A stretch of 8,331 nucleotides of DNA from Desulfobacterales bacterium (GCA_013042695.1 JABDPQ010000313.1:1-8331), one strand, 5' to 3'; positions 1 through 5,705 are shown, numbered from the stretch's first letter. The notes: a model not told the origin generated them from the sequence alone. Numbers and translations are program-made.

Positions 1-917
1 AGAGAAAACTTGTTGATATCACTCCTTTCATTCAAGAAGCTACCAAGCTACTGAGATCAGCACTCCCGTCAACCATCACGCTTGATGTAACTATCTCTTC
101 CAACAGTGACAGCTACATCATGGCTGACCCTGCAGAAATTCATCAGGTTGTAATGAATCTCTGTACTAATGCAAGCCAGTCAATTGACGGATCACACGGT
201 ACAATAGCCATTACCCTGGAAGATTACCTGGCTGAGGATCATCTTCAATCGACTCACTCAGGAATGGATCAAGGCCATTACCTGATGCTTAGGATAAGTG
301 ATTCCGGCAAGGGCATATCCAGGTCGGTAATCCCCAGGATTTTTGAGCCCTTTTTTACGACAAAGAAAGTTGGTGAAGGTACGGGCCTGGGTCTATCAGT
401 TGTCCATGGTATCGTCACTGACATGGGAGGGTCAATTTTTGTTGATAGTGTCAACGGTAAAGGAACAACATTTACCATCTACTTCCCTGTGGCGGATAAA
501 CTCTTCATGAGCAAGAGCCGTGAAACGCAAAAAGCGGTGCCAAAAGGTTCAGGAGAGAAGGTGCACCTAGTTGATGACGATGTTGTTCTTCTCAACATGA
601 TGGGCAGAATGCTCGAGGAGTTGAACTACAGATGTACGAAATGCTCAAGCGGGGTTGAAGCACTGAGCTTGTTTAAAAAAGATCCGCAGCATTATGATCT
701 TCTACTCACCGGCCAAACAATGCCGGGTATAACAGGAGATTCCCTGTGTCTTGCTGTTCGCTCTGTACGAACTGATATTCCGATAGTCCTATGTACCGGA
801 TTTAGTGAACAATTAACCCCAGCTCGAATTTCTGAATTAGGTATTGACGCATTTTTATCAAAGCCGATCCTACTCGATCGTCTCGGACAGACCCTCGATG
901 ACCTGCTGAACCGATAG
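1..917 (+). CDS. Hybrid sensor histidine kinase, 3' part (ATPase domain plus degenerate receiver)
   Basis: This is the C-terminal part of a two-component hybrid kinase. The reading frame is open from base 3 without a stop, so the ATG at 120 is internal and the true start, sensor region and phosphoacceptor His lie before the window. Counting from that ATG as residue 1, the HATPase_c domain shows an N box (HQVVMNLCTNA, 8-18), G1 box (DSGKGI, 61-66), F box (IFEPFFTTK) and G2 box (GEGTGLGLS, 85-93), so ATP binding looks intact. After a short linker (about 126-145), a receiver domain runs from about 146 to 262. It has the acidic cluster (VDDD, 151-154), the conserved Thr (CTG, 225-227) and the Lys (SKP, 247-249). 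The phosphoacceptor Asp expected just before QTMPG is Gly198 (codon GGC, 711-713). The family is clear; the signal sensed and the output partner cannot be told from this fragment. It is separated from ffh by 350 bases and is probably an unrelated transcription unit. Confidence 0.92.
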   Translation, partial: RKLVDITPFIQEATKLLRSALPSTITLDVTISSNSDSYIMADPAEIHQVVMNLCTNASQSIDGSHGTIAITLEDYLAEDHLQSTHSGMDQGHYLMLRISDSGKGISRSVIPRIFEPFFTTKKVGEGTGLGLSVVHGIVTDMGGSIFVDSVNGKGTTFTIYFPVADKLFMSKSRETQKAVPKGSGEKVHLVDDDVVLLNMMGRMLEELNYRCTKCSSGVEALSLFKKDPQHYDLLLTGQTMPGITGDSLCLAVRSVRTDIPIVLCTGFSEQLTPARISELGIDAFLSKPILLDRLGQTLDDLLNR

Positions 918-983
918 GTTCTCAATCACCTTCTTTTAATGACTGGTTTGGCGTTTTATTCCACCGCCGGCTCAGCGGCACGG

Positions 984-1026
984 AATGGGGGACAGCCAGC
1001 ATGCGCGTACCTGTCCCAGGTACGCG
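984..1026. repeat. REP-like palindromic element
   Basis: A perfect 10-base inverted repeat, CGCGTACCTG at 1004-1013 and CAGGTACGCG at 1017-1026, is separated by the three bases TCC. A second, overlapping inverted repeat pairs GGGACAG (989-995) with CTGTCCC (1011-1017), so the two foldings exclude each other. A weaker GC-rich palindrome lies just to the left (about 957-985). Short extragenic elements with GGGGACAG and CTGTCCC arms resemble repeats mobilised by REP-associated IS200-like tyrosine transposases (RAYT) in many proteobacteria, and that is the likeliest reading. Only one copy is present here, so its repetitive nature is an inference. There is no T run after the stem to make it a normal terminator. 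Confidence 0.5.
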
Positions 1027-1097
1027 ATATCAAAATGATCCAAATTCGTAGAGAATGTTTAATTTATGGAGCTTTTTAGACACGCTTGGTTCCTTTC

Positions 1098-1126
1098 TTG
1101 ACTTATCTACTGTTTCGAAGTATTTT
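1098..1126 (+). promoter_or_regulatory. Candidate sigma70 promoter upstream of ffh (distal)
   Basis: TTGACT (1098-1103, 5 of 6 to the -35 consensus) is followed by a 17-base spacer and TATTTT (1121-1126, 4 of 6 to the -10 consensus). The predicted start would be near 1133, giving a leader of about 135 bases to ffh. The assignment comes from visual matching in AT-rich DNA, where chance matches are common. Confidence 0.35.
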
Positions 1127-1149
1127 TGACTCTTTTGAGCTAATATTTT

Positions 1150-1177
1150 TTGCCCTATTTTAAAGAAATAGTATGAT
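1150..1177 (+). promoter_or_regulatory. Candidate sigma70 promoter upstream of ffh (proximal)
   Basis: TTGCCC (1150-1155, 4 of 6) and TATGAT (1172-1177, 5 of 6) are spaced by 16 bases. Transcription would begin near 1184, leaving a leader of about 84 bases. The leader contains a possible AGCCAG/CTGGCT stem (1198-1203 with 1224-1229). Either this or the distal candidate, or both, could drive the ffh-rpsP operon. Confidence 0.35.
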
Positions 1178-1267
1178 CTCGGCTCTTTAGAAGTAACAGC
1201 CAGGCACTGAATACGCAACCCCACTGGCTATGTAACTTTTTACAGCACCAAAAATCAACCTGTAAAC

Positions 1268-2620
1268 ATGTTTGAAAATCTCACAGATCGGCTCGAGGGA
1301 GTATTCAAAAAGCTTCGAGGCCATGGTGTCTTGAGTGAAGACAACATTACTGAAGCAATGCGTGAAGTTCGCATGGCTCTTCTTGAAGCAGATGTCAATT
1401 ATAACGTAGCCAGGGATTTTGTTAATTCGGTAACCACTCAAGCAGTTGGCCGTGAAGTCTCTCAAAAATTGTCACCAGGTCAGCAGGTTATCAAAATAGT
1501 TCATCAAGAACTGGTTGATCTGCTTGGAGGCAATACAGAACAAATCAAGCTGGACGGCCAGCAACCGGTTACGATAATGATGGCGGGTCTGCAGGGTTCA
1601 GGTAAAACAACAACCTCGGGCAAACTAGCGGCAATGCTCAAAGGCAAGGGGCGAAAACCATACCTGGTACCTGCTGATATCTATCGTCCCGCCGCCATTG
1701 AGCAACTCCAGGTGCTCGGTGATCAAATCGGTGTTCCTGTTCATCCATCGACCACTGATATAAAACCCGTAGCTATCTGCAGACAGGCACTTACCACTGC
1801 TGCTGAACAAGGATATGACACCCTGATTATTGATACTGCAGGTCGGTTGCACATAGACAATAATCTGATGGGTGAACTGCAGGAAATCCAATCAGCTGTC
1901 AACCTCTCCGAGGTTCTTTTTGTCGCTGATGCAATGACCGGTCAGGATGCTGTCACTGTTGCTGATAAATTCAACCAAGATCTTGAAATTACCGGCGTTG
2001 TTCTTACCAAAATGGAAGGTGATGCACGCGGTGGTGCCGCTCTTTCAATTAAAAATGTTACCGGCAAACCCATCAAGTTTGTCGGCGTAGGCGAAGGCCT
2101 TGATGCGCTGGAGATCTTTCACCCCGATCGTGTTGCTTCACGAATTTTGGGTATGGGCGATGTCCTGACATTGATTGAAAAAGCCGAAGCTGTCGTCGAC
2201 AAGAAAAAAGCGGAAAAACTTGCCCAGAAGCTGAAGAAAAACGCTTTTACACTTGAGGATTTTCTTGATCAGATTCAACAGATCAAGAAAATGGGATCAC
2301 TGGAGCAGATCATGGGTATGGTGCCCGGCATAAGTAAATTAAAACAACTCAAGGATGCACCAGCACCTGATGAGAAGGAACTGGGGAAGACAGAAGCGAT
2401 CATTCGATCCATGACGCTGAAAGAACGTCGTAATCATCGCATTATTGATTCCAGCCGCAGACAACGCATTGCTGCCGGCTCAGGAACCTCAGTTGCAGAG
2501 GTAAACAGGGTATTAAAAAGTTATTCAGCAATGCTGAAGATGATGAAGAAAATGCGTGGCAAGCCTGGGGTAATGTCAGGTAAAAAGCGTAGAAAAGTTC
2601 CAAAGGGTATGAGAAGATAA
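1268..2620 (+). CDS. ffh: Signal recognition particle protein Ffh (SRP54)
   Basis: Ffh is the GTPase of the bacterial signal recognition particle. It binds 4.5S RNA and signal peptides of nascent chains and docks with FtsY at the membrane. The 450-residue length is normal. The helical N domain covers about 1-90. The NG GTPase has G1 GLQGSGKTT (107-115), the ADIYRPAAIEQL segment (136-147), G3 DTAGR (189-193) and G5 GVGE (273-276). The Met-rich M domain runs from about 325 and includes MGMVPG (349-354) in the signal-binding finger loop and the RNA-binding stretch RRQRIAAGSGTSV (397-409). The G4 motif reads TKME (247-250) where TKLD is usual, a conservative Asp-to-Glu change at the guanine-recognition position. 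The start is the family-typical MFENLTDRLE. No clear Shine-Dalgarno sequence precedes it. It is the first gene of the cluster and ends 67 bases before rpsP. Confidence 0.98.
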   Translation: MFENLTDRLEGVFKKLRGHGVLSEDNITEAMREVRMALLEADVNYNVARDFVNSVTTQAVGREVSQKLSPGQQVIKIVHQELVDLLGGNTEQIKLDGQQPVTIMMAGLQGSGKTTTSGKLAAMLKGKGRKPYLVPADIYRPAAIEQLQVLGDQIGVPVHPSTTDIKPVAICRQALTTAAEQGYDTLIIDTAGRLHIDNNLMGELQEIQSAVNLSEVLFVADAMTGQDAVTVADKFNQDLEITGVVLTKMEGDARGGAALSIKNVTGKPIKFVGVGEGLDALEIFHPDRVASRILGMGDVLTLIEKAEAVVDKKKAEKLAQKLKKNAFTLEDFLDQIQQIKKMGSLEQIMGMVPGISKLKQLKDAPAPDEKELGKTEAIIRSMTLKERRNHRIIDSSRRQRIAAGSGTSVAEVNRVLKSYSAMLKMMKKMRGKPGVMSGKKRRKVPKGMRR

Positions 2621-2622
2621 CT

Positions 2623-2638
2623 GCTCGCTTCGGCGAGC
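2623..2638 (+). promoter_or_regulatory. UUCG-capped hairpin between ffh and rpsP
   Basis: GCTCGC (2623-2628) and GCGAGC (2633-2638) form a perfect 6-base stem around TTCG, a C(UUCG)G tetraloop that is exceptionally stable in RNA. It starts two bases after the ffh stop. No T run follows directly, so a full intrinsic terminator is unlikely. A pause site, RNase barrier or partial attenuator that separates ffh from the more strongly expressed rpsP is more plausible. Confidence 0.6.
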
Positions 2639-2670
2639 CTGATTGTAGAGAAGTTTTTCGTTATAATAAC

Positions 2671-2676
2671 AGGAGG
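2671..2676 (+). promoter_or_regulatory. Strong Shine-Dalgarno site of rpsP
   Basis: AGGAGG is a full consensus match, 11 bases before the rpsP ATG. It is the strongest such site in the window, fitting the high synthesis rate of a ribosomal protein compared with its neighbours. Confidence 0.8.
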
Positions 2677-2687
2677 ACATTTTCGAA

Positions 2688-2933
2688 ATGGCAGTTCGTA
2701 TTCGATTGACCAGACTCGGGAGAAAGAAAAAACCGTTTTATCGCATTGTCGTGGCGGACAGTGAGCGAGCTCGCGACGGTAAATTTCTTGATATTGTTGG
2801 AACCTATGACCCACTTCAGGATCCTGCTCAAATCACACTTAACAAGGACAAGCTGCAGGACTGGATCGGCCGAGGAGCCATACCGTCAACCACAGTGAAA
2901 AGTTTAATCAAAAAGACTGGTAGCGTCGAGTAG
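2688..2933 (+). CDS. rpsP: 30S ribosomal protein S16
   Basis: S16 is a small-subunit protein needed for 30S assembly, bound to 16S rRNA. The 81-residue product is full length for the family. It begins with the S16 signature MAVRIRLTRLGRKKKPFYRI and continues with VVADSERARDGKFLDIVGTY, TLNKDKLQDWIGRGAIPS and a short C-terminal tail. The ATG at 2688 follows a consensus AGGAGG and gives the expected N terminus. The order rpsP, khpA, rimM, trmD that follows is the classic trmD operon core. The gene for KhpA begins six bases after its stop, so translation of khpA is probably coupled to rpsP. Confidence 0.98.
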   Translation: MAVRIRLTRLGRKKKPFYRIVVADSERARDGKFLDIVGTYDPLQDPAQITLNKDKLQDWIGRGAIPSTTVKSLIKKTGSVE

Positions 2934-2939
2934 CTTGAC

Positions 2940-3170
2940 ATGAAGGAGTTGGTTGCTCATATTTCCGCTTCGCTTGTTGACTCGCCAGATCAGGTTCAGG
3001 TTAGCCAAAGCGAGGTGGATGGTACCATTACTGTTGAACTCACCGTTGCACAAGAGGATCTTGGCAAGGTAATTGGCAAGCAGGGACGAACGGCCAAGGC
3101 TATGCGTACGCTCCTTTCTGCATCGGCTGCTCGAGACGGAAAGAAATCTCGACTCGATATTCTCGAATAG
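2940..3170 (+). CDS. khpA: KH-domain RNA-binding protein KhpA
   Basis: This 76-residue protein is a single KH domain of the KhpA (YlqC, UPF0109) family, a small RNA-binding protein that in several bacteria pairs with KhpB. The N terminus MKELVAHISASLVD is typical. The RNA-gripping GxxG loop is GKQG (46-49) within LGKVIGKQGRTAKAMRTLL, and the end, DGKKSRLDILE, is family-like. Its place between rpsP and rimM is the standard one in many bacteria. No clear Shine-Dalgarno sequence precedes the ATG, which lies six bases after the rpsP stop, so re-initiation from rpsP is likely. Its RNA targets cannot be read from the sequence. Confidence 0.94.
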   Translation: MKELVAHISASLVDSPDQVQVSQSEVDGTITVELTVAQEDLGKVIGKQGRTAKAMRTLLSASAARDGKKSRLDILE

Positions 3171-3189
3171 AATCAAGCCGGCGGTCATA

Positions 3190-3741
3190 ATGGCGCAATT
3201 TCCTTACCAGGAAGACCATTACGTTCTCATAGGTACAATTTCTCGTGCCCATGGGCTCAATGGTGAGGTAAAGATATCTCCGCGGTTGAGACAGCAGGAA
3301 CATTTTTACGACATCGAGCGCCTTACCCTCATTGGTTACGATGGCCGCATGACGGCACCGCTTAAACTACTCAAGGTAAGGCCGCAGGGAAAACAGCTCA
3401 TTGTAAAAATTGATACCATAGATACAAAAGAGGAAGCGGATCTAACGGCTGGCATGGGCATCCTCCTGTTGCGGGAGGACATTATAGAGCATGAAAACCA
3501 GCCTTCTTTTATCCAGCAGTTTGAGGGTCTTATCGTAAAAACGGAAGACCCTGATCAGGTTATCGGCATCGTGGAATCAGTGGTGAATTACGGTGCTCAG
3601 GATATCATGATTGTGCGTGACGGCCCCAATGAATACCTGATCCCTGTGGTTGAGGATATTGTTGTCAGTCATGACGAAAAACAAATCGTCATCGATCCTC
3701 CTCCTGGTCTTTTAGAAATAAATAGTAGTAGTAATCGGTAA
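3190..3741 (+). CDS. rimM: Ribosome maturation factor RimM
   Basis: RimM binds S19 and assists late assembly of the 30S head and 16S rRNA processing. I place the start at the ATG at 3190 (183 residues). The same frame stays open further upstream inside khpA, with a TTG at 3073, but that extension has no family-like sequence. The RimM N-terminal barrel begins YVLIGTISRAHGLNGEVKI (11-29) and runs to about 98. A PRC-barrel domain follows from about 108 to 176, with FEGLIVKTEDPDQVIGIVES, YLIPVVEDIVV and the hallmark ending DPPPGLLEI. A weak GGCGG (3180-3184) could serve as its ribosome binding site. It begins 19 bases after khpA and ends 19 bases before trmD. Confidence 0.95.
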   Translation: MAQFPYQEDHYVLIGTISRAHGLNGEVKISPRLRQQEHFYDIERLTLIGYDGRMTAPLKLLKVRPQGKQLIVKIDTIDTKEEADLTAGMGILLLREDIIEHENQPSFIQQFEGLIVKTEDPDQVIGIVESVVNYGAQDIMIVRDGPNEYLIPVVEDIVVSHDEKQIVIDPPPGLLEINSSSNR

Positions 3742-3743
3742 AA

Positions 3744-3758
3744 GGGATACCGGATCCC
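3744..3758 (+). promoter_or_regulatory. Hairpin covering the trmD ribosome binding region
   Basis: GGGAT (3744-3748) pairs with ATCCC (3754-3758) around a five-base loop, ending two bases before the trmD ATG at 3761. The best Shine-Dalgarno candidate for trmD, AAAGGG (3741-3746), overlaps the 5' arm and lies 14 bases from the ATG, a poor distance. The fold could reduce trmD translation relative to its neighbours. The stem is short, so this is a suggestion. Confidence 0.4.
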
Positions 3759-3760
3759 CA

Positions 3761-4528
3761 ATGCTATTCTCGATATTGACAATCTTTCCTGACTTGCTCG
3801 TCTCGTCTTTCCAGGAGGGAATTATAAGACGCGCTCAGACTGAAGGTATAATCACTGTCGATATAACTAATATCCGTAACTTCGCCACCGATAAACATGC
3901 CATGACCGATGACCGGCCGTTCGGTGGCGGTGAGGGAATGGTGATGAAACCTGAACCGCTTGCTGATTCGGTAAAAGCTGTATGTAAAAAGGACGTAAAG
4001 AAACGACGTACTATCCTTCTCAGTCCGCAGGGACGTCTTTTTAGCCAGTCAGTTGCTGAGGAATTGAGCCGTGATGATCATTTGATTCTGATCTGCGGAA
4101 GATATGAAGGAGTAGATGAGCGCTTCAGAGCCAACTACATCGATGAAGAGCTCTCGATCGGAGATTTTATTCTAAGCGGTGGCGAGTTTGGCGCAATGGT
4201 AGTCGTTGATGCTGTCACCAGGATACTCCCCGGAGTATTAGGATGTGCGGCCTCAGCTGAGAATGACACGTTTAGCGATAATTTGCTCAAACATCCGCAA
4301 TACACCAGGCCACGCGTATTTGAGGGATGCGAGGTTCCTGAAGAATTGCTCAGTGGAGACCATGAAAAGATAAAAGAATTTCGATTTATCTCTTCGGTCC
4401 GAAAAACGCTTACTAAAAGGCCGGATCTCATTGCCCAACGGTCTTTCAGTCAAGACGAACAACTGCTGCTGCGCAAACATGGTCTTGATAAAAAGTTGCA
4501 ATTTCGGCAGGATTGCTGCAGGCAATGA
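3761..4528 (+). CDS. trmD: tRNA (guanine-N1)-methyltransferase TrmD
   Basis: TrmD uses S-adenosylmethionine to methylate N1 of G37 next to the anticodon of tRNAs reading CNN and some other codons, which prevents +1 frameshifting. The 255-residue length equals that of the E. coli enzyme, and motifs align without offset: DDRPFGGGEGM (50-60), LSPQG (87-91), CGRYEGVDER (112-121), the trefoil-knot segment SIGDFILSGGE (132-142) and PGVLG (157-161). The residues matching the catalytic Arg154 and Asp169 of the known enzymes are present (DAVTR and ENDTF). HPQYTRP (178-184) is also typical. The C-terminal helical tRNA-binding domain follows. The last bases, ATGA, overlap the start of the next gene, a second SPOUT-fold methyltransferase. 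Confidence 0.98.
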   Translation: MLFSILTIFPDLLVSSFQEGIIRRAQTEGIITVDITNIRNFATDKHAMTDDRPFGGGEGMVMKPEPLADSVKAVCKKDVKKRRTILLSPQGRLFSQSVAEELSRDDHLILICGRYEGVDERFRANYIDEELSIGDFILSGGEFGAMVVVDAVTRILPGVLGCAASAENDTFSDNLLKHPQYTRPRVFEGCEVPEELLSGDHEKIKEFRFISSVRKTLTKRPDLIAQRSFSQDEQLLLRKHGLDKKLQFRQDCCRQ

Positions 4529-5103
4529 TAACACAACAGGCATGCCCATTTGATATAGCACTGTTGCATCATCCTGTGCGCAATAAGAATGGCGAGACTA
4601 TTGGTTCGGCGGTTACCAATCTCGATCTTCACGATATCGCCAGGTGCGCTCGAACGTATGGTGTCAAACAATACTATGTAGCAACACCATATACTGACCA
4701 GTTCAAACTCATTGAAGAAATAGTTGAGCACTGGCAGAATGGTCACGGGGCAAGAGCCAACCCGGAACGAAAGGAGGCCCTAGCGATTGTTCGGCCGATG
4801 CCTGGTCTTGATGAAATTATCGATGACATTATTGTCAGATATGGTAAAAAACCTCTGCTTGTTGCAACCAGTGCTCGGCCGCAAACAGACAAAATAGGGT
4901 ACCAGGAGCTGCGCACACATTTGCATGATGACAGAACACCGGTTTTGCTTATATTTGGTACAGCTCATGGACTTGCCCCGGAAATAATGAACAGAGCAGA
5001 CAAAAGACTTGCGCCAATACAGGGCAATTCGACATATAACCATCTTTCTGTCAGGTCGGCGGCATCAATAATTCTTGATCGCCTCCTTGGCACAGAGAGA
5101 TAA
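4525..5103 (+). CDS. SPOUT-superfamily RNA methyltransferase (PF09936 / TM1570 type)
   Basis: This 192-residue protein matches the family long called DUF2168 and now SAM-dependent RNA methyltransferase. It is often encoded between trmD and rplS, and I recall natural fusions to TrmD in some bacteria. The N terminus CPFDIALLHHPVRNKNGETIG (7-27) is a hallmark. The C-terminal trefoil-knot SAM site is seen as PVLLIFGTAHGLAPEIM (139-155) followed by LAPIQG (162-167) and YNHLSVRSAASIILDRLLG (171-189). The start is the ATG at 4525, whose ATGA overlaps the trmD stop; a TTG 12 bases upstream would add only four residues and is less likely. The substrate nucleotide is not established to my knowledge and cannot be read here. 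The tight coupling to trmD suggests a tRNA or rRNA target, an inference from context. Confidence 0.9.
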   Translation: MITQQACPFDIALLHHPVRNKNGETIGSAVTNLDLHDIARCARTYGVKQYYVATPYTDQFKLIEEIVEHWQNGHGARANPERKEALAIVRPMPGLDEIIDDIIVRYGKKPLLVATSARPQTDKIGYQELRTHLHDDRTPVLLIFGTAHGLAPEIMNRADKRLAPIQGNSTYNHLSVRSAASIILDRLLGTER

Positions 5104-5139
5104 TAGAGGTATAAAGCAGGAGCCACTTGTAAAACGCCC

Positions 5140-5240
5140 TTTTCGTTCAACCTCTGGGTTATGCTTAAATTTTTATCCTCGGAATAGCAATTATATGCCT
5201 GCAGTAAAAATTTTTCGCATGGTTTGACTTTGAACGAAAA
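5140..5240 (+). promoter_or_regulatory. Nested long-range stem upstream of rplS (candidate leader RNA)
   Basis: In the 198-base gap before rplS, TTTTCGTTCAA (5140-5150) is the exact reverse complement of TTGAACGAAAA (5230-5240). Inside it, ATGC (5161-5164) pairs with GCAT (5217-5220), and AAATTTTTA (5167-5175) pairs with TAAAAATTT (5205-5213), leaving a 29-base apical loop. The three stems are nested and can form one long imperfect hairpin. Leaders for L19 autoregulation have been proposed in other phyla, but I cannot match this to a known class. It could equally be a processing site or a folded spacer. Confidence 0.45.
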
Positions 5241-5266
5241 TCATCATTTTGTAAAAGGCTCGCAGG

Positions 5267-5291
5267 TACTCCTTAAAACTGATTAAGAGTA
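5267..5291 (+). promoter_or_regulatory. Hairpin just upstream of the rplS start
   Basis: TACT-C-CTTAA (5267-5276) pairs with TTAAGAGTA (5283-5291), giving nine base pairs with one bulged C and a six-base loop. It ends 10 bases before the rplS ATG. The weak purine-rich ribosome binding sequence AAGAGA (5291-5296) abuts the 3' arm, so opening or closing the stem could affect L19 translation. Confidence 0.4.
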
Positions 5292-5301
5292 AGAGACAGT
5301 C

Positions 5302-5652
5302 ATGGACACAATTATCGATAGAATCGACCAGGAACAGATGCGGCAAGACCACCCGGAATTTCGACCAGGTGATACGGTGAAGGTTCATATACGCATCATC
5401 GAAGGAACAAAAGAACGAGTACAGATTTTTCAAGGTGTTGTCATTAAGCGCAAGCGCGGCAAGATGAACGCATCCTATACCGTGCGAAAAATTTCTCATG
5501 GAGTGGGTGTTGAGAAAACATTTGCCCTGCATAACCCTCGAATTGAGAAAATTGAATTGCTGACCCGCGGCCGGGTGCGTCGATCGCGCCTTTACTACTT
5601 GCGTGACCGCCGTGGTAAAGCGGCGCGTATTCGGGAGCGTGGTATTCGTTAA
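5302..5652 (+). CDS. rplS: 50S ribosomal protein L19
   Basis: L19 sits at the subunit interface of the large ribosomal subunit. The 116-residue product is normal length and shows the full family signature: FRPGDTVKVHIRIIEGTKER (20-39), IFQGVVIKRKRGKMNASYTV (42-61), RKISHGVGVEKTFALHNP (62-79) and VRRSRLYYLRDRRGKAARI (92-110). The ATG at 5302 gives the expected N terminus, preceded by only a weak purine-rich ribosome binding stretch. It is preceded by a long structured gap and followed by alternative hairpins before rnhB, which suggests its expression is tuned separately from trmD and rnhB. Confidence 0.98.
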   Translation: MDTIIDRIDQEQMRQDHPEFRPGDTVKVHIRIIEGTKERVQIFQGVVIKRKRGKMNASYTVRKISHGVGVEKTFALHNPRIEKIELLTRGRVRRSRLYYLRDRRGKAARIRERGIR

Positions 5653-5657
5653 TTGCC

Positions 5658-5705
5658 CGGCAGCATTCTCTGCAACGTACCTGCCGAGCCATAAAGGTTT
5701 GGCAG
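5658..5705 (+). promoter_or_regulatory. Alternative hairpins between rplS and rnhB that can mask the rnhB ribosome binding site
   Basis: Bases 5681-5690 pair with 5696-5705 in a ten-base-pair stem (two G-U pairs) around the loop ATAAA. The 3' arm ends inside AGGA (5704-5707), the likely rnhB Shine-Dalgarno site, 11 bases before its ATG. The 5' arm of that stem, CTGCCG (5681-5686), is also the exact reverse complement of CGGCAG (5658-5663), so an upstream stem could replace it and free the site. The stem is followed by GATTTCTT, weakly T-rich, so partial termination after rplS is possible too. Confidence 0.5.

Larger units (their letters stand above)
918..1267. other. Non-coding gap between the kinase gene and ffh
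   Basis: This 350-base stretch has no convincing gene. The only open frame of note is a minus-strand GTG-initiated 64-codon frame (1224-1030) with no ribosome binding site and no recognisable protein. The left part (about 960-1026) is GC-rich and palindromic, described separately as a REP-like element. The right part (1040-1190) is AT-rich and contains two sigma70-like promoter candidates for ffh. A small GAACC/GGTTC hairpin (908-921) overlaps the kinase stop codon, and a T-rich run follows at 930-936, too far away to be a convincing terminator. Confidence 0.7.

Noticed and set aside
120..122. ATG at 120 as the start of a short kinase or ATPase gene
   Set aside because: The frame is open back to base 3, and those residues continue the normal kinase ATPase domain, so the gene begins before the window.
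908..936. Terminator after the hybrid kinase (GAACC/GGTTC hairpin plus TTCTTTT)
   Set aside because: The stem is only five pairs, overlaps the stop codon, and the T-rich run begins eight bases after it. It is too weak to call an intrinsic terminator.
1030..1224. Minus-strand 64-codon frame in the gap before ffh
   Set aside because: GTG start without a ribosome binding site, no recognisable protein, and it lies over the promoter candidates of ffh.
2639..2667. Perfect TATAAT (2662-2667) upstream of rpsP as a promoter
   Set aside because: Transcription would begin near 2674, inside the AGGAGG at 2671-2676, removing the ribosome binding site. The -35 region (CTGATT) is also poor.
3073..3189. 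Upstream extension of rimM from a TTG within khpA
   Set aside because: The added 39 residues are an out-of-frame reading of khpA and do not resemble RimM. The ATG at 3190 gives the family N terminus.
4135..4561. Long minus-strand frames opposite trmD
   Set aside because: They are antisense to a fully conserved gene and have no recognisable protein motifs.
5224..5252. TTGACT (5224-5229) as the -35 box of an rplS promoter
   Set aside because: At a 17-base spacing the -10 position reads TTTTGT, only 3 of 6. Other spacings are no better, so a promoter here is not supported.
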